7,495 bases of DNA, taken from the NCBI GenBank assembly GCA_964628215.1, contig CAZVNF010000173.1:1-7495 (forward strand), in the 5' to 3' direction. Source of the DNA: CAIVAT01 sp964628215. Its GTDB lineage: Bacteria > Bacteroidota > Bacteroidia > Bacteroidales > FEN-979. Of the stretch, positions 1 to 4,999 are shown one piece after another. The notes under the pieces were generated by a model. That model was not told where the DNA came from, searched no databases, and saw only the letters and a program-made list of their open reading frames with translations. A program made the translations under genes and the position numbers. How positions within the stretch are numbered: position 1 is the first letter of the stretch; each line of letters begins with the position of its first letter.

Positions 1-312
1 AAAAACAAGGAGATGCGCGGCGACCCTGACCTGATCAAATTCAAGGTGAAAAAATACGAAAGGATTGCATTCCCGTTCGCTACGATCATACTTACACTTA
101 TCGGAGTTTCAGTATCAAGCAGAAAAGTCCGGGGAGGTATTGGCTTTCACCTGGGGCTTGGCCTGGCCCTGACCTTTCTTTATATCTTATTCATGCAGAT
201 CTTTACGGTTTTTGCCACATTTGGCGATCTGCCACCCCTGATCGCCGTGTGGATTCCCAATTTGATTTTCGGATTTATTGCCCTCTTCCTATATAGGATC
301 GCACCAAAGTAG
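1..312 (+). CDS. LptF/LptG-family permease, C-terminal fragment
   Basis: This is the last 103 codons of a gene whose 5' part lies outside the window; the reading frame is open from base 1 and stops with TAG. The family forms the membrane part of the LptBFG transporter, which extracts lipopolysaccharide from the inner membrane and passes it to the periplasmic Lpt bridge. What is visible is a short charged stretch followed by three hydrophobic segments. The first contains FPFATIILTLIGVSVSS, the second is a G/L-rich segment (GLGLALTFLYILFM), and the third comes after PPLIAVWIPN and ends at the C-terminus in LYRIAPK. The pattern 'ER-AFPFATIILTLIGVS-SSRK-RGG' and the PPLIAVWIPN segment are typical of the C-terminal membrane half of YjgP/YjgQ proteins. 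LptF and LptG cannot be told apart from this fragment. The gene converges with ispE, with 29 bases between the stop codons. Confidence 0.88.
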   Translation, partial: KNKEMRGDPDLIKFKVKKYERIAFPFATIILTLIGVSVSSRKVRGGIGFHLGLGLALTFLYILFMQIFTVFATFGDLPPLIAVWIPNLIFGFIALFLYRIAPK

Positions 313-341
313 TGACCTGAAAACCGGTAATAAGTGTCGGA

Positions 342-1151
342 TCATAGTTTGATTACCCGGCAAGAACAATCTTCAAAACCGGAGAGATCAGGCAACGAAA
401 CAAATATTCCGTACACTGCTGAACCACTGCCACTCAGGGAGGAATATACAGCACCTGAAGAATATAATTTAAGCTTGATGCTCTCAATCTCCGGGTGCTT
501 TTCAAAAACAGACAATTCAAAATCATTGACAATCAATCCCTTCCACTTCTCCAGCGGCAGAAGGATCAATTCTTTTAACCCCCGCAATGGTTTTGCAGGA
601 ACCACTTTCCCATACGCTTCCGCGGTGCTTACATGCACCCGGGGAATAATGATGGCCAGGAAATAACCTGACAGATCAATCCCGCAGGGTTCCATCTGAT
701 CTCCCTTTTCTGATGCAAAACAAGGCTGATTGTCAATAAAGAAGGCACAGTCGCTGCCTAAACGGCGGGCATACTCCCTCAGTTTTTCTCCCGTCAGACT
801 GAGTGTAAAGAGTTCATTCAACAATTTCAGGGTACAGGCACCATCTGATGACCCCCCACCCAGGCCACTCCCCATGGGAATGACTTTATGCAGATGCATT
901 TTTACTTCAGGCAATCCAAAATCCGCTTTTAATAACCGGTATGCCCTTACACAAAGATTTTGACCCGGGTCGCCGGGAATATCCAGTCCACTGCTTTGAA
1001 AATCAAAAACATGGTCCGGTGCCGGCATGATTTCAAAAGCTTCATGCAGGGAGACAGGGTAAAACACTGTTTCGAGATTATGAAATCCATCGGGTCTGCG
1101 GCTGATGATATTCAACCCAAGGTTGATCTTACAGTTTGGAAATTGAATCAT
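342..1151 (-). CDS. ispE: 4-diphosphocytidyl-2-C-methyl-D-erythritol kinase (IspE)
   Basis: IspE is a cytoplasmic GHMP-family kinase that phosphorylates CDP-methylerythritol with ATP, the fourth step of the MEP route to isopentenyl diphosphate. The 269-residue product is near the usual length (about 270-290). The N-terminal motif FPNCKINLGLNI (4-15) carries the expected catalytic Lys8. The glycine-rich ATP loop PMGSGLGGGSSDGA is at 92-105. LGSDCAFFI (131-139) supplies the likely catalytic Asp134. The C-terminal GHMP motif SSLSGSGSAVYGIF is at 237-250. All key motifs are intact, so the enzyme should be active. The ATG starts 15 bases after the stop of the upstream cytochrome peroxidase gene and I see no promoter element between them, so it is probably co-transcribed with that gene and ung. 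No Shine-Dalgarno sequence is visible, which is common in Bacteroidota. Its presence implies the MEP rather than the mevalonate pathway. Confidence 0.96.
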   Translation of the reverse strand: MIQFPNCKINLGLNIISRRPDGFHNLETVFYPVSLHEAFEIMPAPDHVFDFQSSGLDIPGDPGQNLCVRAYRLLKADFGLPEVKMHLHKVIPMGSGLGGGSSDGACTLKLLNELFTLSLTGEKLREYARRLGSDCAFFIDNQPCFASEKGDQMEPCGIDLSGYFLAIIIPRVHVSTAEAYGKVVPAKPLRGLKELILLPLEKWKGLIVNDFELSVFEKHPEIESIKLKLYSSGAVYSSLSGSGSAVYGIFVSLPDLSGFEDCSCRVIKL

Positions 1152-1166
1152 GGGCCAAAAATACCA

Positions 1167-2339
1167 TTAATTTTCATCAGGAAACTTTAAAGGCTTCGAA
1201 AAGGAAGGATTGCTGACAAATGAACTATCGGTAAGTGTCAACAGGAATAATTTCAAATCGGCAAGCTGGCCGGGAGTCAGCCTGATACCCCGGGTAACGA
1301 TATGATGCATCAGAGGGCTGATCGAGGGTGACCATACAAGGCCTGAATTGTAAAATGCAAGCACCTCATCCAGGGTTTTAAACCTGCCATCGTGCATGTA
1401 TGGGGCTGTGTATGCCAAATTACGCAATGTGGGTGCTTTATATGAACCTGCATCAGTAAAATCTCCTGTGATGGAGAACCTGTCGCCCGGATCAGTAAAA
1501 ACAGAATCTTTCCCATTGTTATAAAACAGATTTGTAGTAAACAAAGGATTCCCGTTTCCGCCATGGCAGTGAAAGCAGTCTCCCCCCTGTTCCGTCATAA
1601 AGAGTACATAACCGTTTCTTTCGGAGGGGGTTAACTGTGCAGATCCCAGCATGAACCGGTCGAATTTGGAATTGCATGAAATCAAAGTCCGTACAAACTG
1701 GGCAATGGCACGCCCCATATTTTTAACCGTGACCCTTTCGGAGCCAAATGCCTTTTTAAAAAGATCGGGGTAACCCCTGATGGACTGAAACAGTGCCGCA
1801 ACTTTTGCAGTGTCACCATGTATTTCATGCGGTGCGGCAATCGCCATCCAGGTCATATCTTCGAGGTTGCGCATGGCCGGGGAGGGATTATCCTGCGACA
1901 CTTTTCCATTCCACAGGTACCCGTTGCCCGACCACACCAAATTGATCATGGGCATCATGGCATGGGGAGTGGGTATCCCGGTGAGTCCGAAAGGGTGACC
2001 GCCGGTAAATACCGGATGGTCGATGCCACATTCAAACGAACGGATCTGAAGGTGGCACGTAGAACAACTCATCAGTGAATCCGGATGGATTCGTCCCGAT
2101 AACCTGCCATCATAGAACAGGAACCGTCCCAGTTCAACCCCCTCCACTGTCATCGGATTATCCGGGGGTATATTCAACACCGTTGGAAAAAAACGCGGCA
2201 CCTGGATCGTGTATGGAGTTGCTTTGTAAACCGGGGTATAGGTTTGGTCACGTTCGCATGCCACGACAATCAGCAAGAAAGTCAAGAGGCTCAACTGCTG
2301 CATCAGATGCATCTTTGAAAATAAAACGCGATTATTCAT
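1167..2339 (-). CDS. Di-heme cytochrome c peroxidase (CcpA/MauG superfamily), lipoprotein
   Basis: This 390-residue protein resembles bacterial di-heme cytochrome c peroxidases, which reduce hydrogen peroxide in the periplasm with electrons from small c-type cytochromes or similar donors. It begins with a lipoprotein signal peptide: basic residues R4 and K9, a hydrophobic core LLTFLLIVVA, and lipidated Cys28. Two heme-binding sites follow, CSTCH at 92-96 and CFHCH at 255-259. The family's LGRFLFYDGRLSG segment (70-82) precedes the first heme. The segment KAPTLRNLAYTAPYMHDGRF (301-320) follows the second and offers Met315 as a possible distal heme ligand. Glu172 in APHEIHG lies where relatives have a 'NP-EM' motif, so it may be the peroxidase glutamate, in an altered setting. 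MauG-like or MbnH-like protein modification is an alternative role, but no substrate gene is visible here. The start ATG overlaps the last 8 bases of ung (ATGAATAA), which suggests translational coupling. A start at Met10 would lose the basic n-region, so the upstream ATG is preferred. Confidence 0.9.
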   Translation of the reverse strand: MNNRVLFSKMHLMQQLSLLTFLLIVVACERDQTYTPVYKATPYTIQVPRFFPTVLNIPPDNPMTVEGVELGRFLFYDGRLSGRIHPDSLMSCSTCHLQIRSFECGIDHPVFTGGHPFGLTGIPTPHAMMPMINLVWSGNGYLWNGKVSQDNPSPAMRNLEDMTWMAIAAPHEIHGDTAKVAALFQSIRGYPDLFKKAFGSERVTVKNMGRAIAQFVRTLISCNSKFDRFMLGSAQLTPSERNGYVLFMTEQGGDCFHCHGGNGNPLFTTNLFYNNGKDSVFTDPGDRFSITGDFTDAGSYKAPTLRNLAYTAPYMHDGRFKTLDEVLAFYNSGLVWSPSISPLMHHIVTRGIRLTPGQLADLKLFLLTLTDSSFVSNPSFSKPLKFPDEN

Positions 2340-3015
2340 CCAGGTTCCAGTTTACTTCTTCTATGCCTTGCTGCCGCAATAAGCTATTTACCTGTGAAAA
2401 ATGCCGGCAACCAAAAAACCCCCTGTGAGCCGATAAAGGAGACGGGTGAACGGAGGTAAGAACATGATGACGCGAAGTATCGATCAATGACCTTTTGGCA
2501 ATGGCAAAATTGCCCCAAAGGATGAAAACCAGTCCTGTCCGCTGTTGTGAAAGCAACGTAATGGCTGCATCGGTAAACGATTCCCAGCCATGGTTCTGGT
2601 GTGAGCCTGCCTGGTTTTCCCGAACGGTAAGGGTTGCATTCAGCAGCAATACTCCCTGGTCGGCCCACCTGGTAAGATTTCCGTTTACAGGCACCTCAAT
2701 TCCGAGATCGGTACTTAATTCTTTAAAAATATTAACCAGTGAGGGTGGTTTTTGGATACCCTCCGGAACTGAAAAACACAAACCATGTGCCTGACCGGCC
2801 CCATGATAGGGATCCTGCCCTAACAGCACCACCTTCACTTTATCAAACGGGGTATGATTGAATGCATTGAATATCAGCTTTCCCGGAGGAAACACCCTGT
2901 ACTTTTTCTTTTCTTCCAGCAGAAACTTCTTCAATTCATGGAAGTATTCTTTGTTAAACTCACCCGACAATGACTGCTTCCAGCTTGCTTCAATCACAGG
3001 ATCAACATGTTCCAT
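2332..3015 (-). CDS. ung: Uracil-DNA glycosylase, family 1
   Basis: Ung removes uracil from DNA by hydrolysing the N-glycosidic bond, the first step of base excision repair after cytosine deamination or dUTP incorporation. The product is 227 residues, the usual length for bacterial family 1 enzymes. The water-activating motif LLGQDPYHG is at 64-72 with catalytic Asp68. FNHTPFDKVKVVLL precedes it. The uracil-binding Asn is probably Asn126 in GVLLLNATLT. The minor-groove loop SVHPSPLSAHRGFFG (188-202) carries catalytic His190, and HFSQVN follows. All signature residues are present. It is the first gene of a minus-strand cluster, and its stop codon overlaps the start of the cytochrome peroxidase gene. 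The 119 bases upstream are shared with the divergent small lipoprotein gene. I found no clear TAnnTTTG element reading towards ung, so its promoter is unassigned. Confidence 0.97.
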   Translation of the reverse strand: MEHVDPVIEASWKQSLSGEFNKEYFHELKKFLLEEKKKYRVFPPGKLIFNAFNHTPFDKVKVVLLGQDPYHGAGQAHGLCFSVPEGIQKPPSLVNIFKELSTDLGIEVPVNGNLTRWADQGVLLLNATLTVRENQAGSHQNHGWESFTDAAITLLSQQRTGLVFILWGNFAIAKRSLIDTSRHHVLTSVHPSPLSAHRGFFGCRHFSQVNSLLRQQGIEEVNWNLDE

Positions 3016-3091
3016 TAGTTTATTAACTTTCTAACGTTGATAACTTTACGCAATAATTATTAAAAATGTTTTTTCCTGACCTAATTAGCCG

Positions 3092-3099
3092 TACCTTTG
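3092..3099 (+). promoter_or_regulatory. Bacteroidota-type -7 promoter element for the small lipoprotein gene
   Basis: TACCTTTG matches the Bacteroidota primary-sigma -7 consensus TAnnTTTG exactly. It lies 35 bases before the ATG, so the leader would be about 30 nucleotides. A good -33 TTG is missing; only a T-rich stretch (3069-3075) lies at about the right distance. The 10-base core GTACCTTTGC recurs in front of the next gene. A purine-rich AGGGG at 3122-3126, 8 bases from the ATG, could serve as a modest ribosome binding site. Confidence 0.7.
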
Positions 3100-3134
3100 C
3101 GCATCTAATTAAACGAAAATCAGGGGCAAACATC

Positions 3135-3257
3135 ATGAAAAAGATCCTATTTGTTATATTGGCTACTGCTCTTTTAGGTATTGTTTCTTCCTGCACTTCC
3201 AACCAGCATTGTGCAGCGTATGGTGAGAAGCAAAGATACCAAATGGAACGACGTTAA
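3135..3257 (+). CDS. Small lipoprotein, 40 residues, function unknown
   Basis: The gene encodes a 40-residue precursor that starts MKKILFVILATALLG and has a lipobox ending at Cys20 (GIVSSC). After signal peptidase II cleavage only 21 residues would remain, beginning with the lipidated Cys20. They include a second cysteine (Cys26), the segment CAAYGEKQRYQ and a basic end. The mature part is far too short for an enzymatic fold, so a membrane-anchored peptide, a cell-envelope structural role or a partner peptide is more likely. This is inference, and I cannot name a family. Support for a real gene comes from the textbook lipoprotein signal, a perfect -7 element upstream, a purine-rich site before the ATG, and a hairpin with an 11-T tract whose stem begins within the last codons. 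A longer reading from base 3066 would start upstream of the promoter element and is not preferred. It stands alone as a transcription unit, divergent from ung. Confidence 0.78.
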   Translation: MKKILFVILATALLGIVSSCTSNQHCAAYGEKQRYQMERR

Positions 3258-3280
3258 AGAACTTTTCCATTTTTTTTTTT
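3241..3280 (+). terminator. Intrinsic terminator overlapping the 3' end of the small lipoprotein gene
   Basis: AAATGGAA (3241-3248) pairs perfectly with TTCCATTT (3265-3272). An inner GTT/AAC pairing around an AAAG loop (3253-3262) could extend the hairpin. The right arm runs into an uninterrupted run of 11 T (3270-3280). The left arm lies inside the coding sequence, over the last sense codons, and the stop codon is within the loop region. This is a credible rho-independent terminator for the lipoprotein transcript. Confidence 0.7.
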
Positions 3281-3284
3281 GCAT

Positions 3285-3315
3285 AAATGGGAAGCTTCGG
3301 CTTCCCATTTCTTTT
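3285..3315 (+). terminator. Second intrinsic terminator with UUCG tetraloop
   Basis: AAATGGGAAGC (3285-3295) and GCTTCCCATTT (3300-3310) form a perfect 11-base-pair stem closed by a C(TTCG)G tetraloop, an exceptionally stable RNA loop. A short CTTTT tract follows (3311-3315). It lies directly after the T-run of the first hairpin, making a tandem terminator. The T tract abuts the -7 element of the next gene, so terminator and promoter are packed together. Confidence 0.82.
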
Positions 3316-3316
3316 G

Positions 3317-3324
3317 TACCTTTG
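3317..3324 (+). promoter_or_regulatory. Bacteroidota-type -7 promoter element for the outer-membrane protein gene
   Basis: TACCTTTG is an exact TAnnTTTG match placed 24 bases before the ATG at 3349, giving an expected leader of about 18 nucleotides. The expected -33 region falls inside the preceding terminator hairpin and shows no TTG. The surrounding GTACCTTTGC is identical to the core upstream of the small lipoprotein gene. Confidence 0.68.
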
Positions 3325-3348
3325 CCCCATAACAGTATCGTATTTTCA

Positions 3349-4125
3349 ATGAAACGAATCATCTTCACGTTGTCGTTGCTTCTGTTCACCACTGGCGGAT
3401 ACAATGCTTTTGCCCAGTATCAGACCAAGTCCGATACCGTTCCTGAGAACGTTTTGCTTGAAAAACAATGGAGTATCGGGGCTGTTCTTCACACCAACGG
3501 CTGGGGTTTGAAATTGCGCAAAGGGCACAATGTGGCGGCTTTACGGCAATTCATGTGGGAAGTCGAATTTTCGACCTATAAAGCATCTAAAGAAGTTCGC
3601 AGCATTAACCCCTATTTTTCTGATTCCCGCTCCTATTTTTACGGCAAGCTTAATTACCTGTGGTTCCTGCGAGGCGGGGTAGGGCAGCAACACATTCTCA
3701 ACAGGAAACCTTATTGGGGCGGAGTGCAGTTAAGCTGGCTTTATTACGGGGGCTTCTCACTTGGAATTACAAAACCTGTTTATCTTTATATCATCCATTT
3801 CAATACCGGTTTTACCGATTATGAAGTGAAAGAGGAAAAATACAACCCTGAAATTCATTTTGTTGACAATATTTATGGCCGGGGTTCTTTTCTTGCAGGT
3901 ATTACCAGTTTAGGCCTGCATCCCGGGGTGTATGTTAAAACAGGGCTCGATTTCGAATTCGGGGTAAAAAGCCGCCAGATCAGTGCCCTCGAGGTAGGCG
4001 GAATTTTCGACTACTCTCCCATTCCTGTTGCAATTATGGCCTACAATCCCAAACAGAGTTTTTTTCTCACCTTATATGTAAGCGTGATGTTCGGGAAGCG
4101 ATTCAATAAATATGGAACTGAATGA
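3349..4125 (+). CDS. Secreted, probable outer-membrane beta-barrel protein, function unknown
   Basis: The 258-residue product starts with a clear Sec signal peptide, MKRIIFTLSLLLFTTGGYNA with a likely cleavage after FA at residue 22. The mature part is rich in aromatic residues and glycine, in alternating strand-like stretches: WSIGAVLHTNGWGLKL (41-56), FYGKLNYLWFLRGGVGQQ (97-114), YWGGVQLSWLYYGGFSLGI (122-140), PGVYVKTGLDFEFGV (192-206) and the terminal SFFLTLYVSVMFGKRF (237-252). Alternating hydrophobic strands with a final strand near the C-terminus fit a small outer-membrane barrel, but no specific family is recognised. The ATG at 3349 was chosen because the frame upstream runs through the previous lipoprotein gene, both terminators and the promoter, while this start sits 24 bases after a perfect -7 element and begins a signal peptide. 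It converges with birA, with 18 bases between the stop codons. Confidence 0.83.
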   Translation: MKRIIFTLSLLLFTTGGYNAFAQYQTKSDTVPENVLLEKQWSIGAVLHTNGWGLKLRKGHNVAALRQFMWEVEFSTYKASKEVRSINPYFSDSRSYFYGKLNYLWFLRGGVGQQHILNRKPYWGGVQLSWLYYGGFSLGITKPVYLYIIHFNTGFTDYEVKEEKYNPEIHFVDNIYGRGSFLAGITSLGLHPGVYVKTGLDFEFGVKSRQISALEVGGIFDYSPIPVAIMAYNPKQSFFLTLYVSVMFGKRFNKYGTE

Positions 4126-4143
4126 TCGGGGGACAATGGAAGA

Positions 4144-4926
4144 TCAGTGTATTCCGTTTTCTGCTTCAGGCACGTAAATAATCTCGCCATGCATAAAACT
4201 CAGAATTTCTCCTGCGCAGTTTTCGACAATTAACTTTCCTGACAGATCAACACCCTTGATTTTCCCTTTCCATTCAACGTCACTGCTGATGAAACTTCGC
4301 CATTGATTGAATCCCATCAGGTTCTCATTGTACGCATGGTCGAGTTCCGCAGCAAAATTTTGTTTAAGCGCCAGGTAACGTTGATCCAGAAATTTGCATA
4401 AAGAATCCAGGGCCTCTGCCAGAACAGTTTCCTGCCCTCGCAGATGAACCAGTGAAACAGGATTTGGAATATTCACAGGAAAAACATTTTGATTGATATT
4501 CAATCCGATACCGATGATGGCGGTGGAAATGCATGAGCCCATAATTTTATTTTCAATCAGGATTCCCCCTATTTTCTTTTCACCAACATAGATATCGTTG
4601 GGCCATTTTATATGGCACAGGAACTCTTTGTCCGGAACATATTGTTGCAACATCGAACGCACACTGTCGAGCACGCCCAGTGAAACAGCCTTATTTAACA
4701 GAAATTGCATTTCAGGTTCCAGAAACCGGGGCTTCAGGCATACCGTCACCGTAAGGTTCTTTCCTGGCTCACTGACCCATATATGATCATGCTGACCTCG
4801 TCCGGCATGTTGTTCCAGGGCCCATATGACCGCACCCTCCTCAAATGCACTAACTGTGAATATGTTGCTTGCATAGGCATTGGTTGAATCAATGCTGGCG
4901 AATTCAATAATTTTCTTACCAATCAT
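4144..4926 (-). CDS. birA: Biotin-protein ligase, monofunctional (BirA without DNA-binding domain)
   Basis: BirA activates biotin with ATP to biotinyl-AMP and transfers it to a lysine of biotin-dependent carboxylase carrier domains. The 260-residue product has IIEFASIDSTN at 6-16, the biotinyl-AMP loop AGRGQHDHIW (41-50), KWPNDIYV (107-114), KIGGILIE (118-125) with probable catalytic Lys118, GIGLNIN (139-145), and a small C-terminal beta domain from about residue 210. Compared with E. coli BirA it lacks the N-terminal winged-helix domain, so it cannot act as a biotin-operon repressor in the E. coli manner. The chosen ATG begins MIGKKIIEF, directly before the conserved ligase core. An ATG 96 bases upstream would add 32 unrelated residues and run across the divergent promoters into acs, so it was rejected. 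A TAGATTTG element lies 30 bases upstream on the same strand. Confidence 0.94.
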   Translation of the reverse strand: MIGKKIIEFASIDSTNAYASNIFTVSAFEEGAVIWALEQHAGRGQHDHIWVSEPGKNLTVTVCLKPRFLEPEMQFLLNKAVSLGVLDSVRSMLQQYVPDKEFLCHIKWPNDIYVGEKKIGGILIENKIMGSCISTAIIGIGLNINQNVFPVNIPNPVSLVHLRGQETVLAEALDSLCKFLDQRYLALKQNFAAELDHAYNENLMGFNQWRSFISSDVEWKGKIKGVDLSGKLIVENCAGEILSFMHGEIIYVPEAENGIH

Positions 4927-4956
4927 AAAACAGGATGCGTTGATAAATAGGTGACA

Positions 4957-4964
4957 CAAATCTA
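4957..4964 (-). promoter_or_regulatory. -7 promoter element for birA
   Basis: On the minus strand the sequence reads TAGATTTG, an exact TAnnTTTG match ending 30 bases before the birA ATG at 4926. The matching -33 position falls near the 8-base T run (minus strand, 4988-4995), with no clear TTG. Its position supports the shorter birA start. It lies 8 bases from the oppositely directed acs element. Confidence 0.62.
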
Positions 4965-4972
4965 AAATTATA

Positions 4973-4980
4973 TATCTTTG
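4973..4980 (+). promoter_or_regulatory. -7 promoter element for acs
   Basis: TATCTTTG is an exact TAnnTTTG match ending 19 bases before the acs ATG, so the leader would be only about 14 nucleotides. No TTG is found at the usual -33 distance. An A-rich stretch (4988-4995) sits between the probable transcription start and the ATG in place of a Shine-Dalgarno sequence. Confidence 0.65.
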
Positions 4981-4999
4981 GCTACATAAAAAAAATCCT

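Noticed and set aside
324..360. Inverted repeat CCGGTAAT / ATTACCCGG between the convergent permease and ispE genes as a terminator
   Set aside because: It has a bulge and a 20-base loop, no T tract on either side, and the right arm lies within the ispE coding sequence.
3024..3061. Repeated TAACTTT (3024-3030 and 3041-3047) and the AATAATTATT palindrome (3052-3061) upstream of ung as operator sites
   Set aside because: Both are short and AT-rich in an AT-rich intergenic region and match no operator I know. They could be chance.
3181..3348. Longer start for the outer-membrane protein, reading through the lipoprotein gene and terminators
   Set aside because: It would bury the signal peptide 56 residues inside the protein and be translated from an mRNA spanning two terminators. 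The ATG at 3349 follows a promoter element and begins a proper signal peptide.
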